A DNA stretch of 64,000 nt from Streptomyces galbus (lineage in GTDB: Bacteria > Actinomycetota > Actinomycetes > Streptomycetales > Streptomycetaceae), in assembly GCF_005280195.1 (NCBI RefSeq), contig NZ_SZPR01000012.1:208798-272797 (forward strand). Direction: 5' to 3'. Below are positions 53,034 to 61,269 of this stretch, piece by piece. Positions within the stretch are counted from its first letter, which is position 1, and every line of letters begins with the position of its first letter. The position numbers were made by a program, and so were the translations under genes. A model generated the notes under the pieces. It ran no database searches, was not told the origin of the DNA, and saw only the letters and a list, made by a program, of their open reading frames with translations.

Positions 53034-54080
53034 ATGAGTTTCACGACCCCGCCGCGGCCGTTCGACGTCACGGCGCTCTTCCCTCGACTGGCCCCGCTGG
53101 CCCGCACGGCGACCCGGCTGCACCCGCGCCCCGGGTCGCCCACTGCGCACGACAGCTCCGTCGGCGGTCCGCTGCTCTGGCCCGCCGACGAGCCGTGGCC
53201 GCACTGCGCGGGACCGCACACGTGGGACGGGGTGATCCCGCCCCTGTCACCGGAGGACGAGCGGCAGTTGCGCCGCAACCGTGCGGCGGTGGAGAGCCGG
53301 CGGCGGCGCGCCCCGCAGGAGCCCTGGGTCACGCCCGAGGAACTGGAGGCCGAGAAGCGCCTGTCGGCGGGCCGCCCGTGGCCCGAGGGCCCGGTCGCCC
53401 TGCTGCCGGTCGCCCAACTGTACGTACGCGACGTCCCTCTCCTGCGCCCTCCGGGCGGGTCCGGGTCCGATGTGCTCCAGGTGCTGTGGTGTCCCTTCGA
53501 CCACCCGCTCCACCCCAGCACGGCCCTGTTCTGGCGGACCGCCGCGTCCGTGACCGACGTCCTCGCCGCACCGCCCGAGCCGCCCGCGATGCGGTCCGGC
53601 GCCTATCTGCCGGAGCCGTGTCTCCTCGCCCCCGAGCAGGTCACCGAATACCCCGACCCCATGGAGCTGGACAAGGGGCTTCAGGAGCAACTGAACGACT
53701 GGAGCAACTGGCAGGCGGCCGGCCCGGCACTGGACGCCTCCTACGAGGTCGCCCCGGACGAGCTGTACCTGGACCAGCTCTCCGTCTCCCCCGGCTGGAA
53801 GGTCGGCGGCTGGACCAGCTGGGGCCTGACCGACCCCGTGCCCCGCACCTGCACGGAGTGCGGCGCCGAAGCGGTGCCCCTGCTGACGATCGCCAGCACC
53901 GAATGGGACGGCGGCACCGAGAGCTGGATCCCGGAAGAGGAACAGACGAACCCGACACCGACCCTGTCCGGCCAGCCCCCGGCCAACTTCACCATGCTGG
54001 TGATCGCCAGCGGCTACGGGCTCCAGCTCCACATCTGCCCGAACTCCCCGGACCACCCGCACATCGAACGGATCCAGTAA
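53034..54080 (+). CDS. DUF1963 (YwqG-like) domain protein
   Basis: The 348-residue protein contains GGPLLWPADEPWPHCAGPHT, ALLPVAQLYVRDVPLLRPPG, LQVLWCPFDHPLHPSTALFW, HKV-free but typical SVSPGWKVGGWTSWGLTDPV, and a C-terminal Cys pair CTECGAEAVPLLTIASTEW. The pattern is that of DUF1963/YwqG-like proteins of Streptomyces. The C-terminal Cys residues could bind zinc together with ICPNSPDHP. Function is unknown; some relatives appear as immunity proteins in toxin systems. The ATG follows ACGGGAGCC. The 244 bases before it and most of the 298 bases after it contain no gene. Confidence 0.75.
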   Translation: MSFTTPPRPFDVTALFPRLAPLARTATRLHPRPGSPTAHDSSVGGPLLWPADEPWPHCAGPHTWDGVIPPLSPEDERQLRRNRAAVESRRRRAPQEPWVTPEELEAEKRLSAGRPWPEGPVALLPVAQLYVRDVPLLRPPGGSGSDVLQVLWCPFDHPLHPSTALFWRTAASVTDVLAAPPEPPAMRSGAYLPEPCLLAPEQVTEYPDPMELDKGLQEQLNDWSNWQAAGPALDASYEVAPDELYLDQLSVSPGWKVGGWTSWGLTDPVPRTCTECGAEAVPLLTIASTEWDGGTESWIPEEEQTNPTPTLSGQPPANFTMLVIASGYGLQLHICPNSPDHPHIERIQ

Positions 54081-54269
54081 CACGCAACACTGTTGCACGG
54101 TCCGCTCGATTGGCGCGCCTGCGACCGGTGATCAAGGCGTTGAGGGCGCGCCCACGCAAGAGGGAGAAGCCCGTACCCCCGAGCCCCCGGACAACGCCCG
54201 CGACCTTCGCTGCAGCAACATCCGCGAACACCCGCCAGGCCGCCGGGACAGTCAGACGCGCCCCAGGGG

Positions 54270-54313
54270 TTGACAGTGGACGCTCCGCGGCACAGCCTTT
54301 GGCAACGTTGTCA
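54270..54313 (+). promoter_or_regulatory. Promoter/operator of the GH2 gene
   Basis: TTGACA (54270-54275) marks a -35 box; the -10 is unclear. TGGCAACGTTGTCA (54300-54313) is a near-perfect dyad with the AACGTT core of LacI-family operators. It lies 65 bases before the GH2 start, consistent with sugar-responsive repression. Confidence 0.5.
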
Positions 54314-54378
54314 TCCGGTTCGGCGCGTCGGCGTGCGGAGCCGGCTCGGCCTGCGCTTTCTGATGGGACGTCACGCTC

Positions 54379-57300
54379 ATGACCGATCTGCCGGGTCCGT
54401 CGCGCCTTCCGTCGCGACGGACCGTTGTCACCTCGGGAACCACGCTGCTGGCCGGGTTCGGCCTCGGCTCCCTGCTTCCCCCGTCGCATGCTGCTGCCGC
54501 CCCCACCGGCACTCCGGCCGCGCCCGCCACACCGGGCGAACTGGCCCTCCACCGGCCCGTCACGGTCTCCTCCACCGCCTACGCCGCCACGCCGGGCTCC
54601 TTCGTCGTCGACCGCCTCGCCTCGCCGGGCGTCCGGGGCAGCGGCTGGCGCGCCGAGGGGGGTGACCCGCAGTGGATTGCCATCGACCTGCAGGCGGCGT
54701 GCCAGGTCACCCATGTCCGGCTGACCTTCGAGGCCGCTGCCTCCGACCCGGTGTACACGCCCCCCACCAGCGGCAACGTGCACAGCGGCACCACCGGGGA
54801 GGAGATCCAGTCCAGCTATTCCGTCGCCTTCGTGGTGGAGACCTCCCTCGACAACAAGTCCTGGACCACCGCGTACCGCACCACGGCGGGCACCGGCGGC
54901 GTGGTGGACGTCCCGCTCCCGCGCCCGGCCCGGGCCCGCTGGGTGCGCATGACCTCCCACCAGCGCTCCAGCCCCCTGCCCCTCGGCCTGAACGGCTTCG
55001 AGGTGTACGGCACCGCCGAGGGCCGCCGCCCCGCGGCGACCGGCTGGACGGACTGGGGCTCCCACCCCGCCGAGGCGCCGAACCTGAAGGTCGCCGACGA
55101 CGGGACGGTGCCGGTGGAATCGGGCTGGCGCCTGACCATGGACGACTGGGCCGGCGACGACGGCGCCGGCCTGTCGAGGACCTCGGTGGACACCAGCACC
55201 TGGCTGCCCGCGACGGTGCCCGGCACCGTCCTCGGCTCCCTCGTGGACCAGGGCCGCCTGCCCGACCCCGTGGCCGGCCTGAACAACCTCCACATCCCGG
55301 AGGCCCTGTCCCGCCACTCGTGGTGGTACAAGCGGGACTTCACTCTGCCCAAGGGCCTGCGGACCGGCGCCGGCCGGCATGTCTGGCTGGAGTTCGACGG
55401 CGTCAACCACAAGGCCGACATCTGGCTCAACGGCCGACGGGCCGGCGACCTCACCTACCCGTTCGCCCGCGCCGCCGTCGACGTCACCGAGCACCTCGAC
55501 ACGCAGGGCGAGAACGCGCTCGCCGTGCGGATCACACCGATGCCGGTGCCCGGCAGCCCGGGGGACAAGGGCCCCGCGGGCGAATCCTGGGTCGACGCCG
55601 GCGCACAGCAGATGAACCTCAACTCCCCGACCTACCTGGCCTCGTCGGGCTGGGACTGGATGCCCGCCGTGCGCGACCGCGCCGCCGGCATCTGGAACCA
55701 CGTCCGGCTCCGGTCGACCGGGCACGTCGTCCTCGGCGACCCCCGGGTGGACACCGTGCTGCCGGACCTGCCCGACGTCTCGGTCGCCGAGGTGACCGTC
55801 GTCGTACCGGTGCGCAATGCCGATGACACCGACCACCGGGCCACGGTCACCGCGGCCTTCGGCGGCGTGCGGGTCTCCCGGAGCGTCACCGTGAAGGCGG
55901 GCGACAGCGTCGACGTCGTCTTCGAGCCTGGCGCACACAGGCAGTTGAGGGTGCGCGACCCCAAGTTGTGGTGGCCCAACGGCCTGGGCGAACCCCACCT
56001 GTACGACCTCACCCTCACGGCGTCGGTCGACGGCCGGGAGAGCGACCGGCGCACCACGCGCTGCGGACTCCGGCAGTTCGGCTACGAGTACGACACGCCC
56101 CTGCCGTTCACCGCGTCCGGTGACGCCTGCACGCAGACCGTGACCTTCGACCGGCAGCAGGCTCGGCACGTCCGGATCCGCTGCCTGACCCGCGCGACCT
56201 CCTGGGGCAGCTCGCTGTGGACCCTCACCGTCGGCGACAGCGCCCGGCCGGGCCTCGACCTGGCCCTGCACGCCCCCGCCGAGGCGTCCAGCACGGACCA
56301 GGCCGACCACGCGGCGGGCAACGTCACCGACGGCGACGCCGGCACCCGCTGGTCCTCCGCGTACGAGGACGACCAGTGGATACGCGTCGACCTGGGCTCC
56401 ACCCAGTCCTTCGACCGCGTCGACCTGACCTGGGAGCAGGCGTACGCCAGAACCTTCGTGGTCCAGGTCTCGGCGGACGGCTCGGACTGGACGGACGTGC
56501 GGTCGGTGGACAACGGGGCCGTGCCGCTGCCGTTCACCAACGGCAACGCCAGTCTCCGGGTCGAGGACTTCGACCGGCGCACGGCCCGCTGGGTCCGTCT
56601 CGACTGCGGCCTGCGCAACACCAGTTGGGGCAACTCCCTGTGGACCTTCAGCGTCATCGACAGCAGTGACCCGGGCACCGACCTCGCGTTGCACCGCACG
56701 GCCACCGCCTCCACCGAGGAGTCCGGGCACCCCGCGTCCCACGCCACCGACGGCGATGCGGGCACCCGCTGGTCCTCCGCGTACGAGGACCACCAGTGGA
56801 TCCGGGTCGACCTCGGATCCCCCCGGTCCTTCGACCGTGTCGCGGTCGTCTGGGAGAGCGCGTACCCGAAGACGTACGTCATCCAGGTCTCCGACGACGG
56901 CGAGAACTGGACCGACGTGAAGTCGGTGTCCAACGCCCCCGACCCCCTGAAGATCAGCGTCAACGGTGTCCGCGTGCTGGCCCGCGGCGGCAACTGGGGC
57001 TGGGACGAACTGCTGCGCCGGATGCCCCCCGAGCGCATGGACGCGGCCGTGCGCATGCACCGCGACATGAACTTCACCATGATCCGCAACTGGGTCGGCA
57101 GCAGCGACCGGGAGGAGTTCTTCGCCGCCTGCGACCGGCACGGCATCCTGGTGTGGAACGACTTCCCCAACGCGTGGGGCATGGACCCGCCGGACCACGA
57201 GGCGTTCCTCTCGCTCGCCCGGGACACCGTGCTCCGCTACCGCATCCACCCGAGCGTGGTCGTCTGGTGCGGCGCCAACGAGGGCAACCCCCCGGCCGCC

Positions 57301-58464
57301 GTCGACCAGGGCATGCGCGAGGCGGTGCAGGGCCAGGCGCCCGGCCTGCTGTACCAGAACAACTCGGCCGGGGGGATCGTCACCGGCGGCGGCCCCTACG
57401 GCTGGGTGGAGCCGGAGAAGTACTTCGACCCCATGACGTACGGCAGCAGGGACTTCGGCTTCCACACCGAGATCGGTATGCCCGTGGTCTCCACCGCGGC
57501 CAGTGTCCGCGCCATGACGGGCGACGAGCCGGCGTGGCCCATCGGAGCGGCCTGGTACCACCACGACTGGAGCGAACGCGGCAACCAGGCGCCGCAGAAC
57601 TACAAGGCGGCCATCGAGGCCCGCCTCGGCGAGGCCACCGACCTCGACGACTTCGCGGGCAAGGCGCAGTTCGTCAACTACGAGAACACCCGCGCCATGT
57701 TCGAGGCGTGGAACGCCAACCTGTGGGACAACGCCTCCGGCCTGATGCTGTGGATGTCCCACCCGGCCTGGCACAGTACGGTCTGGCAGACCTACGACTA
57801 CGACTTCGACGTCAACGGCACCTACTACGGGGCCCGTTCGGCCTGCGAACCGCTGCACGTCCAGGCCGACCCGGTGAACTGGCAGGTCCTGGCCGTCAAT
57901 CACACGTCGGGCGACCTGCGCGCGGCCACCGTCACGGCCCGGCTCTTCGACCTGGACGGCCGGCACCTCGGCTCCACCAGGACGGCGCGGGTGAACGTCG
58001 CGCGCGCGGCCACCGCGAAGGCGTTCACCGCGGGCTGGACGGACGACCTCCCGGACCTGCACCTCCTGCGGCTCACGCTGACGGACGCCGGGGGCCGGGA
58101 GGTGTCACGGAACACCTACTGGCGCTACCGCGACGCCTCGGCCCTGCGCGCGCTGAACAAGGTCAGGAAGGTTCAGCTGACCGGGGACATCGCCAGGGTG
58201 TCGCGCTCCGGCGACCGGCACGAGCTGACGGCCACGGTGCACAACCGCGGCTCGTCGGTGGCCGCCATGGTCCGGCTGTCCCTGCTGGAGGGGGACGGCG
58301 GCCGCCGGGTGCTGCCGACGCTGTACAGCGACAACTACCTGTGGCTGCTGCCCGGCGAATCCCGCCGCGTCACCGTGTCCTGGCCGTCGACGGCCTCGAC
58401 GTCACGGCGCCCGGTCCTGACCGCGCAGGCGTACAACAGCGCGGTGACGACTCTGCGCGGCTGA
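54379..58464 (+). CDS. Secreted GH2 exo-glycosidase with N-terminal and nested F5/8-type (CBM32-like) domains
   Basis: The 1361-residue protein has a Tat-like signal (SRRTVVTSGTTLLAGFGLGS), an F5/8-type-C module (about 50-215), the GH2 jelly-roll domain (WYKRDFTLPKG, WLEFDGVNHKADIWLNGRRA) and immunoglobulin-like domain (to GLRQFGYEYD, residue ~571). The TIM barrel starts at LKISVNGVRVLARGGNWGWD (~855). Acid/base Glu968 is in WCGANEGNP and nucleophile Glu1031 in FHTEIGMP, as in exo-beta-glucosaminidase/mannosidase-like GH2 enzymes. Between residues ~572 and ~855, exactly at the domain junction, lies an insert made of two ~140-residue units of CBM32-like sequence, each containing DGDAGTRWSSAYED. 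It should release terminal sugars from extracellular polymers. Confidence 0.9.
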   Translation: MTDLPGPSRLPSRRTVVTSGTTLLAGFGLGSLLPPSHAAAAPTGTPAAPATPGELALHRPVTVSSTAYAATPGSFVVDRLASPGVRGSGWRAEGGDPQWIAIDLQAACQVTHVRLTFEAAASDPVYTPPTSGNVHSGTTGEEIQSSYSVAFVVETSLDNKSWTTAYRTTAGTGGVVDVPLPRPARARWVRMTSHQRSSPLPLGLNGFEVYGTAEGRRPAATGWTDWGSHPAEAPNLKVADDGTVPVESGWRLTMDDWAGDDGAGLSRTSVDTSTWLPATVPGTVLGSLVDQGRLPDPVAGLNNLHIPEALSRHSWWYKRDFTLPKGLRTGAGRHVWLEFDGVNHKADIWLNGRRAGDLTYPFARAAVDVTEHLDTQGENALAVRITPMPVPGSPGDKGPAGESWVDAGAQQMNLNSPTYLASSGWDWMPAVRDRAAGIWNHVRLRSTGHVVLGDPRVDTVLPDLPDVSVAEVTVVVPVRNADDTDHRATVTAAFGGVRVSRSVTVKAGDSVDVVFEPGAHRQLRVRDPKLWWPNGLGEPHLYDLTLTASVDGRESDRRTTRCGLRQFGYEYDTPLPFTASGDACTQTVTFDRQQARHVRIRCLTRATSWGSSLWTLTVGDSARPGLDLALHAPAEASSTDQADHAAGNVTDGDAGTRWSSAYEDDQWIRVDLGSTQSFDRVDLTWEQAYARTFVVQVSADGSDWTDVRSVDNGAVPLPFTNGNASLRVEDFDRRTARWVRLDCGLRNTSWGNSLWTFSVIDSSDPGTDLALHRTATASTEESGHPASHATDGDAGTRWSSAYEDHQWIRVDLGSPRSFDRVAVVWESAYPKTYVIQVSDDGENWTDVKSVSNAPDPLKISVNGVRVLARGGNWGWDELLRRMPPERMDAAVRMHRDMNFTMIRNWVGSSDREEFFAACDRHGILVWNDFPNAWGMDPPDHEAFLSLARDTVLRYRIHPSVVVWCGANEGNPPAAVDQGMREAVQGQAPGLLYQNNSAGGIVTGGGPYGWVEPEKYFDPMTYGSRDFGFHTEIGMPVVSTAASVRAMTGDEPAWPIGAAWYHHDWSERGNQAPQNYKAAIEARLGEATDLDDFAGKAQFVNYENTRAMFEAWNANLWDNASGLMLWMSHPAWHSTVWQTYDYDFDVNGTYYGARSACEPLHVQADPVNWQVLAVNHTSGDLRAATVTARLFDLDGRHLGSTRTARVNVARAATAKAFTAGWTDDLPDLHLLRLTLTDAGGREVSRNTYWRYRDASALRALNKVRKVQLTGDIARVSRSGDRHELTATVHNRGSSVAAMVRLSLLEGDGGRRVLPTLYSDNYLWLLPGESRRVTVSWPSTASTSRRPVLTAQAYNSAVTTLRG

Positions 58465-58498
58465 GGCCGTGGGACGCCGGGGGTGGTCGGTGCGGTCG

Positions 58499-58756
58499 TC
58501 ATGCCGACCGGTCCCGGCGTTCGGCGCCCAGACGGGCGTAGTAGTCGATGAGGCCGGGCGCGTCCACCGCCGCGGCGTTGACGACCTGCTCCACCGGGGC
58601 GCCCTGCAGCAGGCGTTTGACCGGGACCTCCAGCTTCTTGCCGGTGCGGGTGTGCGGAATCCCCGGCGCCTCCAGGATGTCGTCGGGGACGTGGCGGGGT
58701 GAGGCGCCGGCGCGGATGGCGTCGCGGATCTTCGGGCGAAGGACGCCCGACGGCAA
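58499..58756 (-). pseudogene. C-terminal remnant of acetoacetate-CoA ligase
   Basis: The ~80 residues LRPKIRDAIRAGASPRHVPD, DILEAPGIPHTRTGKKLEVP and VKRLLQGAPVEQVVNAAAVD match the extreme C-terminus of acetoacetyl-CoA synthetase, including the conserved Lys region (R-T-x-T-G-K-K-L-E-V-P-V-K). The preceding ~570 residues of the enzyme are absent, and upstream DNA is unrelated. This is a decayed fragment. Confidence 0.75.
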
Positions 58757-58799
58757 GCAGGCCCTCCGGCCGCGATCGCGGCCACGTCCGGAGGAGGGG

Positions 58800-58907
58800 T
58801 CAGGCGCCGCTGGTGTCGGACGGTGTCGCCTCGCCGAGGATGGCCAGGGTCAGCACGTTGCCGGAGATGCCCCAGCCGCCGTCGGCGACCTCTTCCACCA
58901 GAACCAT
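58800..58907 (-). pseudogene. Short orphan fragment, tautomerase-like tail
   Basis: A 35-codon frame reads MVLVEEVADGGWGISGNVLT followed by LAILGEATPSDTSGA. The E-E-V-x-x-x-x-W-G-I-x-G pattern resembles the C-terminal region of tautomerase-like small enzymes. The frame extends a few residues upstream before a stop. It sits beside the ligase remnant and is probably also a relic. The assignment is weak. Confidence 0.3.
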
Positions 58908-59014
58908 GGTGGGGTCCGTCGCAGGCAGCCAGAAGCCGGGCCGTCACGGAGGGCGTGGCACCGCCGGTGGGACGGTGAGCGTGTCCTGCCGGGCCGGCTG
59001 TCGTTAGGGCGGAC

Positions 59015-59224
59015 ATGATCAGGAACATCGCTTGCGTCTCCGTCATGGCCACCGCCGTCCTCGCCGCTCCCGCCGTCTCCGCCGCTCAGGCGGCCCCGCT
59101 GCCCCGTCCGTCCGCCGGGGCCCCGGGGGCCGCCCTCCTCAACAACCTGCTGGGATCGCTGGAGATCGGCCACCCGGCCACCTCGCCGCAGACCTTGCTC
59201 CCCTCGGGACTCCTCGGCAAGTGA
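59015..59224 (+). CDS. Small secreted peptide of unknown function
   Basis: The 69-residue product starts with a signal peptide (MIRNIACVSVMATAVLAAPA, cleavage near AQA) and leaves a ~43-residue mature peptide rich in Pro, Leu and Gly (GAALLNNLLGSLEIGHPATS, PQTLLPSGLLGK). No Cys and no recognised domain. AGGGCGG precedes the ATG. It is convergent with the GH43 gene, 23 bases away. Confidence 0.55.
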   Translation: MIRNIACVSVMATAVLAAPAVSAAQAAPLPRPSAGAPGAALLNNLLGSLEIGHPATSPQTLLPSGLLGK

Positions 59225-59247
59225 ACGGATGACGGGGCGGCGGCGGG

Positions 59248-60894
59248 TCAGGGCGTCGACAGGTCGAACCGCGTGACGCGGACCGCGCCGCCGAGCGCCT
59301 GGGTGGCGTAGGTGAAGAGGGCGAAGCGGTACCCCATGAAGAACCGCCAGTCGTTGCCCAGCGGGAACGCCGGTCCCAGGCGGGTGAACGTGGTGCCGTC
59401 GACGCTGTAGGAGAAGGCCGCGGACCGTACCGCGCCGGGCCGGATGTCCGCGGTCGCCCGCAGCCAGACGCTGCTGCCCGACACGCTTGCGCTCGCGACC
59501 TCCGTACCCTTCCCCGTCGTGTTCCAACTGCTGTCCATGGTCAGCCCGTTGGTCATCACCACGCGGGTCGTGTCCCCGTCGCGCCGGACCCCGATCCACG
59601 CGGAGGAGTCGCGCAGGAGCGCCAGTCCGGCCCGGTCCCCGTTGCGCATCGCCGAGTGGTCGAGCTGGGCGGTGGCGGTGGAGGTGGGTCCCTGGATGCG
59701 GTGGGTGAGCGTGTTGCGGGCCCAGTACAGGTCGTCGGTGACGGTCGCGGTCCGCAGCGTCAGGCCGTTGCCGACCGACCACCTGGTGTTGTCCGGGTTG
59801 TGGTTCCACTCCCACCGCGGCTTCAGGGTCGTACCGTCGAAGGTGTCGGTCCCGACCATGGGGGTGACCTGGCGGGGCGGGGCGGGCACGGCCGGGCTCG
59901 GGTAGGACGTCCCCCAGGCGCCGTTCACGAGCTGCACCACGGGCCAGCCGTCCGCGGTCCAGCTGACCGGTGCCAGGACGGGCACCCGCCCACCGGGGTA
60001 CGCGTCCACGAACGCCAGGTAGTACCAGGCGCCGCCCTGGGTCTGCACCAGCCCTCCCTGGTGCGGGACGCCACCGCCGGCGACCGGTCCGCGCAGGTCG
60101 AGCAGGACCTGGCGCAGCGTGTAGGGACCGAACGGCCCGCCGGACGACTTCAGGACGTACTGCCCGTTCGCGGGGCGGGTGAGGAAGATGTAGTACTGCC
60201 CGTTGATCCGGTAGAAGCGCGAGCCCTCCAGGGTGCCGATGCTCGACGGCGTGGTGAACACCTGCTGCGTACGGACCTGGGTGCGGCCGTCGGGCGAGAG
60301 CTGGGCCACGCTGATGGTCGTGTTGCCGTACGCCACGTACAGGCTGTCGTCGCTGTCGACGAGCAGCCCGGCGTCGTAGTAGGGGGTGCCGATCGTCGTG
60401 AGCCTGCTCCACGGCCCCTCGGCCGCGGTGGCGGTGTAGACGTACGTCCTGGCGAAGTCGATCTGCCCGAGCCAGTAGAAGGTCCGGTTGCTGGGGCGGT
60501 ACGCCAGCGACGACGCCCAGATGCCCCGGACGTAACCCCGGGCACCGTTCAGGTCGTACTTGGCCCCAAAGTCCAGGACGGGCACCGAGTGACCCGCGAT
60601 CTCCCAGTTCACCAGGTCGTAGGAGCGCAGGACGGGGGCGCCCGGCGAGTAGTGCATCGTCGAGGCCGAGGCGTAGTAGGTCGCGCCCACGCGGATCACG
60701 TCGATGTCCGCGAAGTCCTGCCAGATCACGGGGTTGGTGTACTGCGCCGCGAGCGCCGCCCCCTCGGCGGTGGCGGGCGCGGCGGTGGCGCGGCCGGCTC
60801 CGTCCAGCGGGAGCAGGGCGCCGGTGACCAGGCCGGACGCGGCGGCCAGCGCCTGACGGCGGTTCGGCTGGTGATGAGGCCATGACATGCCCAT
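59248..60894 (-). CDS. Secreted GH43 glycosidase (beta-xylosidase/alpha-L-arabinofuranosidase type)
   Basis: The 548-residue protein has a Tat-like signal (NRRQALAAASGLVTGALLPL) ending near ATAAPA. The GH43 five-bladed propeller includes NPVIWQDFADIDVIRVGATY with the catalytic base Asp, GIWASSLAYRPSNRTFYWLG, and IGTLEGSRFYRINGQYYIFL with the acid Glu. A C-terminal concanavalin-like domain follows (DTFDGTTLKPRWEWNHNPDN), as in GH43 beta-xylosidases. The ATG at 60894 follows AAGGAG. It would cleave xylosyl or arabinosyl residues from hemicellulose outside the cell. A palindromic operator lies 48 bases upstream and is shared with the next GH43 gene. Confidence 0.9.
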   Translation of the reverse strand: MGMSWPHHQPNRRQALAAASGLVTGALLPLDGAGRATAAPATAEGAALAAQYTNPVIWQDFADIDVIRVGATYYASASTMHYSPGAPVLRSYDLVNWEIAGHSVPVLDFGAKYDLNGARGYVRGIWASSLAYRPSNRTFYWLGQIDFARTYVYTATAAEGPWSRLTTIGTPYYDAGLLVDSDDSLYVAYGNTTISVAQLSPDGRTQVRTQQVFTTPSSIGTLEGSRFYRINGQYYIFLTRPANGQYVLKSSGGPFGPYTLRQVLLDLRGPVAGGGVPHQGGLVQTQGGAWYYLAFVDAYPGGRVPVLAPVSWTADGWPVVQLVNGAWGTSYPSPAVPAPPRQVTPMVGTDTFDGTTLKPRWEWNHNPDNTRWSVGNGLTLRTATVTDDLYWARNTLTHRIQGPTSTATAQLDHSAMRNGDRAGLALLRDSSAWIGVRRDGDTTRVVMTNGLTMDSSWNTTGKGTEVASASVSGSSVWLRATADIRPGAVRSAAFSYSVDGTTFTRLGPAFPLGNDWRFFMGYRFALFTYATQALGGAVRVTRFDLSTP

Positions 60895-60941
60895 GAGCGT
60901 CGTCTCCTTGGAAGACCGACCCGGTCGCTGAGTGACCGGAA

Positions 60942-60957
60942 GTTCGATATGCCGAAC
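60942..60957. promoter_or_regulatory. Palindromic operator 1 (GH43)
   Basis: GTTCGATATGCCGAAC is a 16-bp dyad (arms GTTCG and CGAAC, N6 centre) upstream of the reverse-strand GH43 gene. It matches the arms of the perfect palindrome at 61186-61201 before the second GH43 gene. Confidence 0.6.
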
Positions 60958-61185
60958 GGCGATCGGTGCGTCGAGCATTTCGGATCGTAGGCGAACCGGG
61001 GAGCCCGTCAATGACCCGCGCATGATTCGCCGTTCACACCGAGAAGTTCCGGGCGGGGGAGTGGGGTGGACGAGGTGACCTCGCGCGCCGGTGGCGCAGG
61101 CACCGTCAAGTGCCGTGTCGTCGCGGGGTGTTGACATGCCCACTCCGCTCCCCAATCATCCGTGGAGCCTGGCAGTGCGAACAGT

Positions 61186-61201
61186 GTTCGGAATTCCGAA
61201 C
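61186..61201. promoter_or_regulatory. Palindromic operator 2 (GH43-CBM6)
   Basis: GTTCGGAATTCCGAAC is a perfect 16-bp palindrome. An overlapping dyad CGAACAGTGTTCG (61178-61190) shares its left half. The GH43-CBM gene starts 30-69 bases downstream, so a bound repressor would block initiation. Confidence 0.65.
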
Positions 61202-61269
61202 GAAACTTTCGAGCAGCCCTGGGAGCCGCCGTGCACCGACGATCAGGCAGACGACAGAAGGATCCGGGC

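Noticed and set aside
54084..54096. GCAACACTGTTGC inverted repeat after the DUF1963 gene
   Set aside because: The stem is only five base pairs with a three-base centre; too weak to call a terminator or operator.
53989..58062. 1357-codon reverse-strand frame opposite the GH2 gene
   Set aside because: The forward strand has a complete GH2 protein with catalytic residues; the reverse frame has no recognisable domain.
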